Shown one piece after another: positions 37,026-48,284 of a DNA stretch of 64,000 nucleotides. The stretch is from NCBI RefSeq assembly GCF_022201045.2, contig NC_068561.1, positions 24,186,501 through 24,250,500 on the forward strand. Reading direction: 5' to 3'. The notes below the pieces were generated by a model that saw only the letters and a list, made by a program, of their open reading frames with translations, did no database searches and was not told where the DNA came from. Made by a program: the position numbers and the translations under genes. This DNA comes from Citrus sinensis (taxonomy: Eukaryota > Streptophyta > Magnoliopsida > Sapindales > Rutaceae). Positions within the stretch are counted from its first letter, which is position 1. The number at the start of each line of letters is the position of its first letter.

Positions 37026-37063
37026 TTTTTTATAGGCTAAATAAGATTTTAGTAGATTAGGCC

Positions 37064-37221
37064 TTAGTACAAATTAAATGGGACTAGCTATGATGAGTCC
37101 ACAAGCAGCAAGCACGCTTCATGCTTGAATCTCATAACCTGAAATTCCCCAAACTTTTGCAAACATGTGTGCAAGGACTCAAAAACTTAGCACGCAATCT
37201 GTTTCCATTACAACCAATTAA
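37064..37221. repeat. Left arm of a 158-bp inverted repeat pair
   Basis: This 158-bp segment is reproduced as its reverse complement at 39658-39815 with about four mismatches (about 97% identity). It starts with ttagtacaaattaa, and just past its end ttaatttgtacta forms the mirror of that sequence, so the segment itself looks like a small TIR element. Confidence 0.85.
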
Positions 37222-37349
37222 TTTGTACTAGATTAAACCCAATATTTTTAGGCCCAGATTAGGCCTTCGAGCAAAAACCATTTAATTATGGCCCACGGGC
37301 TTGATTTTTGAATTAGGCCCTCCAACAAACAATCCTTCGGCATAATTAA

Positions 37350-38154
37350 GGTAGTGTTTACTTTCTGGAGTGAGAGTGTGGAGTGTGGATTCTTCCCACT
37401 CCAATGTTTACTTACCTTAAAAAATAGGGAAGTGGGAGTGAAAATCCGTGGGTCCCACCCAATTTTGGAGTGGGGAGTGGGATTCCCACTCCCACCCATG
37501 GGGAGAGGTGGGAGTGGGAATCCACTCCCCCCTCTTCCCATTTTATCCTTATAAAAATAAAATAAATAAATAATATTTAATAAAATAAATAATATCATAT
37601 TTATTAAAAAAATAATTATATCATATTTATTTTATTAAATTTAATAAAATAAAAATAAATAAATATTATATTTAAATTAATAATATTAAACATTAATTTT
37701 AGTAAATATTAATTATTTATTTAATAATAATAAATATTTTATTCTAAAAAAATATTAATTTTGTATTATATTATCAATAATAATATTTCATTTGTGTTGC
37801 TATTATTAATAATTTTTATTCACATAATTTAAATTTAAATTAATAAAAAATTATGATTTACATAATTAAGAATATTAGTAATTATTATTAATTTATAAAT
37901 ATAATAAAATATTTATTTTATTTTCCAAATATATTTTTTATTAATTTTTTAATTACAAATTATAATTCTGTACATAAGGATAAAATTGTAATTTAAAACA
38001 ATTTACTCCCAATCCAAGACAAAGTAAATAAATAATTAGGATTCTGATTGACAATTTATACTTTTATTTAGTCTAAGTAAACACCCTACTCTCACTCCCA
38101 CTCCACACTCCTAATCCAAGAATTCTCACTCCAATCCAAAAAGTAAACGCAGCA
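37350..38154. mobile_element. PIF/Harbinger-like (Tourist-type) non-autonomous TIR element
   Basis: Left end ggtagtgtttacttt and reverse complement of the right end tgctgcgtttacttt share the gtttacttt terminal motif, followed on both sides by 'ggagtgagagtgtggagtg'-like subterminal sequence. TAA flanks both ends (37347-37349, 38155-38157), the usual 3-bp target duplication. The 805-bp interior is nearly pure A/T with no transposase. Confidence 0.7.
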
Positions 38155-38157
38155 TAA

Positions 38158-39657
38158 AAGTGGTGATATTTGATGTTCTGGTTATATGTCACCAGCCCTC
38201 ACTTTTTGGTTAATCTGATTAAAATTTTTAAATTAATTTTTATCTCTCAAAATATCCCATCTAATTTTGAATTTTCACTTATTATAATTTTTATCTTTTT
38301 TCCAAACACCCAATATCTAAAATTTATAAAATCTATTTTAAAAAAAATCACAAAATCACTATAATCTCTTTTTTTTTTCTTTTTGAAGGTTTTATCTATC
38401 GTTGCTATAACCATTTAAAAAAAAAATTGATACTTCTTCATCATCCTTTATTGAGTACTGCAAATTAATTTCTTAAATGATTACAAAAGTATAATATAAT
38501 ATTTGAGAAGAGATAATAATTTAAAAAGTTAAACTAAATCAGGGTTTATACAAATTATTATGTGGGTGCACTTAAAAGTTATTTACCCTTTTAGGTCATT
38601 TCATATAAAGATAAAAGATATTATTATAAAAATGATTAATGGAGGCTGATGAGATATAATAAAAAGGTCAAATATCACAACTCTATAATTATTATAATGC
38701 ACGTTGTAACTTAAACCAATTGTTTGTGGTTTTTTTGGCAAAGAATGTTTGCACCTTTGCTCTGATAGCATAAGTTTGCATTGGCTTCAATTTTTCAACC
38801 ATCAAATCCTGATATCAAGACGATCAAGAGAAAAACTAAATAAGAAACCTAAAGCTTGTTGCTGCCAATTTGCGTTCGCCAATGCAAATTAAGAAATTAT
38901 GGGTTTATTTGGAAATTAAACGGTTAATTACTGACAAAATCACTAATTAATTAAGAAATGCACTAATATTGTTACACATTATATGAGCTCAAGTTGAATT
39001 ATTTTTTTGGTTCTTACGAGTCAATTATATTGCATAAACCACAGATCTAATTTAATCTTCCCACTTACCCTCATTCGTGAAAATATGAGATGGGTTTACA
39101 TGACTTACATCAGCAGCAAAATCCCAAATAATCCAAAAGAAAAGATATGTATTGCAAAGAAACAAATTTGTTGTCACTTTCACTAATGGAGAAGAAGCAG
39201 CTAACCACTCAAACAAAAGCGATATTCGACATGCTATTCCCTCTGCAATAAGCCTGAATTTATAGTAATTGTGGCCTTTGGAAGCGGCTTAAGCTCAAGA
39301 TTAATTTGTACCGGAGCTCTATCTTTTTCTAAGGAAAATTTAGTGATATTTATTTATCTATTTAAATGTTTGTGGGGACCTAGAATTATTATTACCTCAA
39401 TCATTCTGAGCTTGAAAATTTTGAAAATGGTAGTGAGTGATGTTTCGTTTATGCATCCTTCCTGGTTTTGTTTTATTATATGTATGATCTTTTATGGGAA
39501 CCCACTTAGCCAAAAAATGCCCAAATAGCCAAATCAATTGGACGGTTTTTAGGTCTTGGTGGTGTCGTGTTGGCCATTCCAGGACAATCAGCCGGATATC
39601 AGTCACTAGCTAGCCCATTGAGTACCAAACATTTTTGCACAATTTTTGGCCACAAAG
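38158..39657. other. Spacer between inverted 158-bp arms, no gene supported
   Basis: AT-rich non-coding DNA. Short frames near 39271-39606 are not recognisable proteins. Confidence 0.45.
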
Positions 39658-39815
39658 TTAATTGGTTGTAATGGAAACAGATTGCGTGGTAAGTTTTTGA
39701 GACCTTGCACACATGTTTGCAAAAGTTTGGGGAATTTCAGGTTATGAGATTCAAGCATGAAGTGTGCTTGCTGCTTGTGGACTCATCATAGCTAGTCACA
39801 TTTAATTTGTACTAA
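39658..39815. repeat. Right arm of the 158-bp inverted repeat pair
   Basis: Reverse complement of 37064-37221 at about 97% identity. Similarity stops abruptly at both sides. The outer flank reads 'ttgtactaatttgcc' and the inner flank 'ggccacaaag'. Confidence 0.85.
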
Positions 39816-40614
39816 TTTGCCATTTTCTTTGTCAGATGTAAATATCAATTCTTATGTATACTTTCTCCCAATATTCATTTGAAGCTAGAATTAAATCATG
39901 ATGAAATGCTTATATGCTTGTAATTTGTAAACCAAAATTATAAACATAATTTAGAAAGAAACGAGAAAGATAAAAGACAAAGTGGTGATAATAATTAAAG
40001 AAAATTACTCTTCAGCATATGTATAAATTTAGACAGGCAGTAACAGTCGCCAACAATTGAATAACAAACGACCAAAAATTACGAAATAGTTAATTAGAGT
40101 TTAATTATATCCAATATTCTTAAATTAATCATTTTATGGGTTCAAAATTAATGAAAACAAAATAAACATCATTCTCACTTCCCTATAAGATACTCTCATC
40201 ATTTTTCAAGATTTAGGATGATTTTATTCGTTGAATGACAAGAAATAAAGGTCAAGAAAGATTGGAGTAAAAGGAATACATACATGGTGACTTGATGGAG
40301 CAACTGACAAAAAAAAAAAAAAAAAAAAAAGAATTTACAAGCAATGTTTCATAGGGCATGCAAGAAAACGACATAGAGACGAGAAATTGCTGATAGCAAA
40401 GCAAAAAGGTGAAAGAACAATTCTTACCGTGGAGGGTGCATATCGCAGCATACAAATCAAAATAAAAATGGCATTTTCATGATGAAATTCAATCTTGATG
40501 TGTAATTATATGATTGGAGTATTAAATGTTTAAAATGGCAAAGATTCTAAGATTGAATTGCATTTTAACCCAACTTTATAAATGATATACGGTGATGTCC
40601 GATAATTTATAATC

Positions 40615-41123
40615 GGGTAATTTTCAGATACACCCAATAATACTAACAAATTACATCAATGCCGCATCCCAAGTCCCAACGTTTCAGAAGATCTAACTGT
40701 GTCCCCATTCTGCTAACAATAACATTGATGGTTAAAAATGACAGTTGACCATGGTTGACTATCTCAATATTTTAGCCATTAACATTTAGTTTCCCACAAA
40801 ATACGTAAACATGTTTTAAAATTAATAATCAAATAAAAATTTAATTCAAAATCCATTTCCAATAAAATTTTAATACAATAAATTAAATACTATTTTTACA
40901 AATCAATATTCTAACAATCCTAATCTTAAAATATAACAACAACAAAATTCTTTTTTTTTTTTTTTATCTTTTCACCTTTTTAATTTCTGTTGATCCATTT
41001 ATGGTCAACCATTGCAATTGACAGCAGAAATTTTTTGGTGTGGTGGGGGCGCTGAGAACATCTGAAAAAGTTGAGGGCACGTGGATGTTTGTCGATATTA
41101 TTGGGTGTGGGTAGAATTTACCC
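40615..41123. mobile_element. Mutator-like MITE
   Basis: The ends match as inverted repeats: gggtaattttcagatacacccaata at the left and gggtaaattctacccacacccaata read from the right, continuing loosely for about 45 bp. Flanks are 9-bp tttataatc (left) and ttcaaaatc (right), seven of nine identical, the size expected for Mutator-type insertions. The 509-bp interior has no open frame. Confidence 0.65.
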
Positions 41124-41639
41124 TTCAAAATCTAAATCAATGTGTTTATTGGATAATATCGAACGATTCACATAACAGGAGCAATAAATAACAACGGGGG
41201 ATCGAAAACAACATTTTACTGCCACAAAATGAAATCAAAAAAAGGAAAAAAGAAATCAAATGCAGTTATTTGCTTAAAATAACCCAAGCACCTTTATGAT
41301 CCACAATGTTAGTGGATCTATTGACGACCGCGCTACAAGTACGTAAGCAACATGAATCTGTGCGCAGTTTTTTTTGTCACTTTCATTGATTAATTTAATC
41401 TCTTAGTTAAATAATGAATTGAACCACTCACCATTAATTAATTGATCTTGTGGAAGATGACAATCTTATTGTATAATATTGAAAATTAAGAAATTATCAA
41501 GCAATGGTGTTGGATGATGATGGGCACGGGCTTATCCGTTTATCCACCAATCTCTCTGTATCTCATTACCTTATTCGAAAAATAATTGACAAAATTATAA
41601 ACTTGTTAGTTGGTAATTAGATTTTCAATTTCCCTCTTT

Positions 41640-41672
41640 TATTATTATTATTATTATTATTATTATCATTAT
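41640..41672. repeat. (TTA)n microsatellite
   Basis: About ten TTA/ATT units in an AT-rich intergenic stretch. Confidence 0.85.
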
Positions 41673-41814
41673 TGGGGGTTAAAGTATTTTCAATAGCACA
41701 CCAATATCAAGTTTTTTAATTCCCCCTGCTGGACAGTCTTTATTAGTTATATTGATTGAATTAATATGAAGCTAATAGAATTTTCATTTCCAATTACTTT
41801 GACTTGGGGGGGGG

Positions 41815-42890
41815 GGACTTAGCCCTTAGAAATATATTTTTAAAATTCTACAAGTTTAGCCCACGTTTGCGTGCAAGTTTAAAATAATATTTATAAAGTA
41901 TTTGGGAAAAAATTGAGATTTATATACTTAATTAGAAAGGAGAGCACTACTTCAATCTTTTATAAAAAAATTTTACCACTCGGATCTTTATAAATTTATA
42001 ATATTGCATTACATTCCTGGCGCTAAAGCATTGATCTATGTACAATATGTTTTTAATGGTGTAAGTATAAATTAACAATTTTTTCAACTACATACATTAG
42101 TAATAAATTATTAAAAAATCTATAATGGATTTAAGTGTAATTTTATTTTTTTTTATACACTGGATGAAAATGTGTCATTCTCTACTTATAATCTAGTTAA
42201 GATCAATACAAATTACACAAATCAAGCAAAGGATAGATATCATAATATCTCTAGATTATAATTCAATGACAAATAATAATAATAATAATAAACGTACTCA
42301 TACATCTAAACACTTCGGATCCACAACAATATGTCTTCATTTGCGCTAGTTGCATGAATTCTCCATGCCTTCATATTGCAATTGCATCACCATCCACAAT
42401 ATGTCTTCATCTAATAGAAAGGAAATTTAAAAAAAAAAAAAGACCTTAGAAATATATTTTTATTATGGTGATTGCATAGATTAGTCACACGAGAATTCTA
42501 TGAGTTTAGCCTATGTTTGCTTGCAACTTTAAAATAATGTTTGAAATTATTTGAGATTTTTTTTATAGATTTAAATACTTATGAAGGAGAACGATACTTT
42601 AATCTCTTATAAAATCTTTTTAACCATTCAAGTTTCTATAAATTTAACATTTCATTATATCCCTTGCATCAAAGCATTAACTTAAATATAATACATTTTT
42701 AACAACATTCATTAATAATAAAATATTAAAATCTATTACGGATTTAACTGGTAATTTTTTTTATACATACAATGGACGCATACATACATACACATACATC
42801 TAAACACTTTGGGTCCACATTATGTCTTCATTTGGGCTAGTTGCACGAATTCTCTATGCCTTCATATTGCAATTAATTACATCACCATGC
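41815..42890. repeat. Diverged direct duplication of ~600 bp
   Basis: The block beginning 'cttagaaatatattttta' at about 41817 recurs at about 42444. The matches continue in order: 'gtttagcc.a.gtttgc.tgcaa.tttaaaataat', 'gatcttataaatttata', 'aaagcatt', 'ttattaaaa..tct', then 'ccaca..atatgtcttcatttg.gctagttgca.gaattct.catgccttcatattgcaatt'. Both copies are non-coding and well diverged, with small indels. Confidence 0.7.
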
Positions 42891-42899
42891 GCATTAAAC

Positions 42900-43614
42900 A
42901 AAATTTGTCTTAGGCTGCTTGAGTGGGGTGCACAATTTGATACAAGTGACATTACCCCAAATTCTCAAGCTCGCCTTGAGAATTATTTTGGCAAAAAAAA
43001 AAAAGGGTCGTTCCCAAAAAAAAAAACCACGATCCAGAAAGAAATGAAAATGAAACCCTAGAGAGAGAAAAATTAAGGGACCTTTGATTTGCATGAGTTG
43101 ACAAGCAAACCAATGGGAGTAAAGAGTGGTGCATTAGGCAACCCACGCGAGCCTTGCTCGTAGGGTACCCCACGAACTGTGTTTATGATCATGCGCCAAG
43201 CTATAGTATTTATTTTCTTGTGAAAAATTATCATTAATTTATTAATATTGTCTTCTTCTTCTTTTTTTCTTTTATTATGACAACGACTTTGGCAAAAAAA
43301 TGTTGAAAAGGAGTTAAATCAAGTACCCTTCCGTGCAAGACCAAAACCGATATTCTAGGGCAATGTTTTATTATTGGACAGATGGTTTTTATTAAAGTAC
43401 CCTTTGGACTTTTGTGATTTTGAGAACGAATTTGAGGGTATTATGGGATTATGAAAATGGTAATTGGATGTGGAGAATGATTTTGTGAAGGTAGATAAGA
43501 TTTGTGAGCCTTGGGGAAGTTGAGTTTAATCATTATCTATTTGTCTCCATTGTTTTGAGTGGGATAATTTTAAATTTCAATTTTTTTTTTGTCTTTGTTA
43601 GTTTAAACGCTAAT

Positions 43615-43645
<31 letters not shown>

Positions 43646-46370
43646 GTATATATACACTCACACGCACGAGGAAGGGAAGAAGAATAAATGGAATCCATAA
43701 AGAAAACTCAAGTTTTGGACGCAAATTAATCAGTAAAATGAAGGAACTGGTGAGGTACTAGTGTATATACCAAGCCCTCTTCACAATCACATGGACCTGG
43801 GAAGGGATTTGCTGGATGCCAAAATGATTGAAATAATTAATCAAAAATATTTATATGTGATACCTTTAATCGATAAATTCTAACTTTTTCTTTTCCTTGG
43901 GAAATTTAGGAATTAAGCATACATTGTAGAGGTGGTGATTTTATTTTATTTTTTTATTTTTCCTCTAAATGAGCAGCTGATGGAAAATTGAAATTCATGT
44001 TGATAAGTGACTTCCATGACAAAATGTTTCAAGTGGAGGAATTCTAAGAAAATGCTGTGCAAATGTACCCTACAAGTACGATAATAAAAGTCGAACTTTG
44101 CTTAGTAAAAAAGCATATACAGATGCAACGAGGAATAAAAACACTCACTAGACAAGAAAAGAAGAGGCGTCTACGTCTGTCTAATTATATTTTTGACCAT
44201 TCAGTATTCCACTAATTAAATTTCATAACCCCAATTACCTGAATGACAAGCGAGAAACACATTTGTCTCCACATAATTTTTGGTTTCGTATGCAACAGAA
44301 AGCCTTTAATTTAATGGGAAGTTAAGAATTCAAAGAAGATCCATTTCTCTCCATCATCCCACTTTAATTTGCCACCAAGTGTTGAGTTTAATAGGGGGAA
44401 AAAAAAAGAGAGCCAAAACCAATAAATGTTTTCTGATTTTCTGGTTCTAATTTCCAGAGCTGCAAAATTTGATCCACAACACTAACTTCAGGCTTAAAAA
44501 TGTGAATAGGGTAATTTTGATATGCTCAAAGAAAGTGGGATGATCAACATAAGACCAGCTATTAATCAATTTGATGAAAACAAGTTGACAACAAGTGAAA
44601 CCAAAATTCAACCTGATTATAAATATTAACAAGTTGAGCTTATCCCTCTAGATATTAATTTATTTGTAAAATCTCTTTATTAGCAATTCTAGCTAGGTTC
44701 TAGATCAGGATTCTTTCACTTGGTGGGAAGCCAAAGAAACTAATAAATTTCAATAGATCGTCTAGGAATTTTAAAACTTTTTCTTACCTCTTAAAGCTAT
44801 CAACTCCAACTAAAATCTTCATGCTGAGATAAACATATTTGTCTTACTAATAAACAAGTGTTAATCATAAAGAAAAGAAAAGAGGCAACAAGAAACCTGA
44901 GTTCTTATAAAATAAACATAGAACATCTTAACCACAAGAATTGATCACCATTAAAAATGTGGCAAGCTTTTCTCTTTAGTTAGTGTTCTCATATCTAATT
45001 CTCCAACTAAACAAAAGAAGGCTAAAAGATTACACTGCCTTTACATTGATTAATTAATAAACTAATAAATCAAGATTACGATTTTTTGCTTCAAGTTTGG
45101 CCAAACAGCTGACTTTCGGTCATTCTAAGTTTTTGTAAGATGACTGTCCTTAACTACAGCTGATTTAGTTTTAATTTTCTCTTTGTTCATGGTTATTGAT
45201 TGGTTTTTAATTAGAACCAAATGCTATGGAAATTGTAAGTGATTTTAAATAGAGTAAGAATTGACTGAAATTTTTTAGTTATATAGGAATGAAGTGCATC
45301 TATAATAACCAAAAGAAAATGTGATAAGAGATTAATAGGAATATTTTGGCCGGCTTGATTCATAAGAAAAAAGTATAAATTTGTAAGTAAGGCCCAATAT
45401 GTTCTTAAGAATGACATACATGATTATTAATTTTTTTATAACATTATTCATTGGAGTAATACTACACTTATATAGTTGGGATTAATAGTTTGAATCTCAG
45501 CAAGTGATCAAAAATCTAACCTGTCATTTACTGATATGTGATCTAACATTGTCATGAAGAGCAAGTTAAAATGAAGTATAAATTTGTCGAAAAGTTAAGG
45601 TTCCTTATGACTCTACGAACGAAATATATAATTGTCCATTTTTCAATATCATTATTTAGCTAAAATTCCCAGGATTAGTAATAGAGGTTAACAACTATGA
45701 CCTAAAATATAATTAGTTTGTGAAGGGTCTCAAATTGATCACCAAGTGGTTGCTGAGTCATTAGCTCCTAAAATAATCTGAATCCCTTTCCCTAACTCCT
45801 TTTCATTGCTTTACGTCAGAAAATGAGCAATCCATGTAATGAACATAAAAGGCTTGGCTCTAATTAAACATTAAAGCAATAATCATACTCATGATCCTGA
45901 TCCACTCAAGTGATTGACTTCTTGAAACTCCATTTCTATTAGTTCTATGCGAGTGTGCTTACTTCTTTAGCCAAAACGGTTTCTCCATTAAAATAATTAT
46001 TCTCCCCACAATTCCGACTCCTTTTCTCTCTGATGTAAGCATACTTTCATCTCAAAAATGATTATCCATAGCACATATATACTTTATATATATGTATGTA
46101 TCATACATACATGTATCATCACATGCATTCATTTACATGTAATTAACATCCCTAATATGACTAAGGATGCATTTGGAGTTGTTTTTTATAGTTCTTGGTA
46201 TACTACCAAAAAGTGTTTTCCTGGGGAAACATTTTCTAGACGCACTTATAACACGCTGGCATACCATCAAGCATTTATGTATATTTGCATATGAGTATAT
46301 GTGAATACGACGTTACAAAACCCATTACACATTACACAATTAATCTGCAAGGATTCTAATGAGCTAGCCT
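42900..46370. other. Intergenic upstream of the bZIP gene
   Basis: AT-rich, with a TA/TATG microsatellite at 43615-43650 and many poly-A/T tracts. No gene, RNA or complete mobile element is supported. Confidence 0.45.
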
Positions 46371-46447
46371 AGATATAAGCAGAAGCTTTCCCACTGTGGC
46401 CCTAACAGTGGGCCATCTGATCAAGTCTCAACAATCTTTTTCCTCGC

Positions 46448-46454
46448 TATATAA
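46448..46454 (+). promoter_or_regulatory. Candidate TATA box of the bZIP gene
   Basis: TATATAA lies 104 bp before the ATG at 46558. A second candidate, gatataag, lies at 46372-46379, which would give a longer leader. No ATG intervenes in either case. Confidence 0.45.
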
Positions 46455-46557
46455 CAATAGCTTTGCTTCTCTTCAACTTCCACTCTCCTCCATTCTAACT
46501 CCATTACAATCAAGTCATCTCGTAATTAAATTTTCTTTGATAATTAAATTCAAAATC

Positions 46558-47127
46558 ATGCAGCCCTTCAGCGAAGTTTCAGGTCTCCATTATCTTCTTG
46601 CCCCAAGCCTCTCCCAGTATTCATCTCATTACATAAGCAGCAGCGACCACAACACATCCACATGCCAATTCGACAGATTCTTGAACCCAATACTAAACTT
46701 TCATCAAATCCCTCCTCAAGTCCCAGAAATCATAAATTCTCAGACCTCATCTTTCAGCAGCAACAACTCGACTTCCGACGAAGCCGAAGAGCAACAACAG
46801 CAGAGCATGATCATCAACGAGAGGAAGCAGAGGAGGATGATATCAAACCGGGAATCTGCTCGGAGATCGCGTATGCGGAAGCAGAAGCACCTTGATGAGC
46901 TGTGGTCACAGGTTGTGTGGCTCAGGAACGAGAATCATCAGCTTGTTGACAAGCTGAATCATGTGTCCGGGTGCCATGACAAGGTCATCCAAGAGAACGC
47001 TGAGCTCAAAGTTGAAGCCACCGAGCTTCGTCAAATGCTCACTGATTTGCAACTTAATAGTCATTACTCTTCTTTAAAAGATCTCGATGATGTGCCCTGC
47101 TGTAACGCGGCAGATTTGCTTGGCTAA
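46558..47127 (+). CDS. bZIP transcription factor, bZIP42/43-like (group S)
   Basis: A 189-residue, intronless nuclear DNA-binding protein. The basic region (about 88-108) contains NRESARRSR with the invariant Asn97 and Arg105 spacing that contacts ACGT-type sites. A leucine zipper follows with Leu115, 122, 129, then 150 and 157 at heptad positions. The N-terminus is Ser/Gln/Pro-rich and the C-terminus ends in NAADLLG. Lack of introns, small size and position of the zipper fit the plant group S class; the N-terminal MQPFSEVSGLHYLLAP is like Arabidopsis bZIP42/43 as I recall them. The frame stays open for 54 codons upstream but without an ATG, and no sucrose-controlled uORF of the S1 type is seen. 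Confidence 0.9.
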   Translation: MQPFSEVSGLHYLLAPSLSQYSSHYISSSDHNTSTCQFDRFLNPILNFHQIPPQVPEIINSQTSSFSSNNSTSDEAEEQQQQSMIINERKQRRMISNRESARRSRMRKQKHLDELWSQVVWLRNENHQLVDKLNHVSGCHDKVIQENAELKVEATELRQMLTDLQLNSHYSSLKDLDDVPCCNAADLLG

Positions 47128-48284
47128 AGCTAGCTGGAGGGAGTGGCCATGTTTTGGATTTTTTTGGTCATTTTGGTCCACTTTTGGTCCTTCTTCTACT
47201 TCTTCTTCTTCTTGGTGTGGAAGTTAATTAACCAGTAATTAATTATGGCAATAACATGTTTTGAGTATTATTTGATTCTCTTATGTAAGGTCTGGGATAT
47301 ATTGTATAAGTCTCGTATATTGTTATTTTAGTTGTTTATTCGACAAAGTTTGCAAAATGGTCCTTGAATGTTCAATATCCTCGTTTCTGGTGGATATATA
47401 TGAAGTAATATCATCGACAAATACAATCACAAATCAATCTAAGTAGGGTTTAGAGTTTGGGCACTGACCGGCTCTAGATTTTTATACCAGCAATTAATTA
47501 TGAACTAAAGACATTGCAAAACTTGAAATTTGATTTTAGTAATTTGGATAAATGTACTTGATCGGTTTAAGTATTAAGAATGCAGCTGTGTTAAAAAATT
47601 ATTGGGAGAGTCTTACCGTCCTAATAGTCCTACCTACCTTGAATTTGTATTAATCGGGACCTAACATGATCTTCAGATGCTAAATGCTTTAATATATTGA
47701 AAGAAAGAAAATATACTTGATCAATTAAATAAAATTGCACCAATTATTACTGTAGGTAATGAAAGAATAGTTGTGCATACTCAGATGTACTTCTGACGGT
47801 AAATAAGAGTGGCATTAGGTGGAGGATTGGATGACGATGCAAAAATTAATTAATTACCATGAAATCCAAATTAAGCTATCCTGATGGAGAATCCAAAGTA
47901 ATATTATTACTGTCCATTGCTATTGCATTTTGAGAGGTACATTGACTAAGTTCAACTGGGCATATTTGTGTGCCCATCCCCACCACTAGTTTTGGATGGA
48001 GTCAGAAAACCTACATATTACTCAAAAACTACATATCTTTATATATCTTATATCTCTTGCCCTGATATATTACAATTTACAGAATAATGATATGTATTTT
48101 TGCTTATTTATTTATTTATTTATTTTGAAGAGTTCCATAGTTTGGTTTTGATACAGCCGCTTGTTATAATCCAGCTTTACTAAACTGTCTCAATTAAAAA
48201 TTTAATTTTTCCTAGTGAAATAGGTAAAAATGCCCTTTATGGAACTTGTCTGTCGACTTCAAAGATAGTCTAGAAAGGGGACAA
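47128..48284. other. Intergenic, 3' flank of the bZIP gene
   Basis: The first ~250 bp are T-rich and likely 3' UTR. The rest is AT-rich without recognisable features. Confidence 0.45.

Larger units (their letters stand above)
31795..37063. repeat. Degenerate ~300-bp tandem array interrupted by two hAT-like elements
   Basis: The unit contains, in order, a 'gggcctttagagggcaatttcatgatg'-like block, 'gagctagttttttgcacatg', 'tagatattggtgaaactagaccac', an A/T block, then 'ttggattgatgtgaaactctttgggaggtc'-like sequence (each consensus loose). The 'ctagttttt' landmark recurs near 32032, 32273, 32601, 32880, 33905, 34215, 34424, 34714, 35008, 35322 and 35601. Subtracting the 696-bp insertion at 32926 brings the 32880-33905 gap to about 329 bp, in register. 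A partial unit resumes at 37026 after the second insertion. The leftmost copy (31795-31960) is inverted. Units are far diverged and non-coding. Confidence 0.8.
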
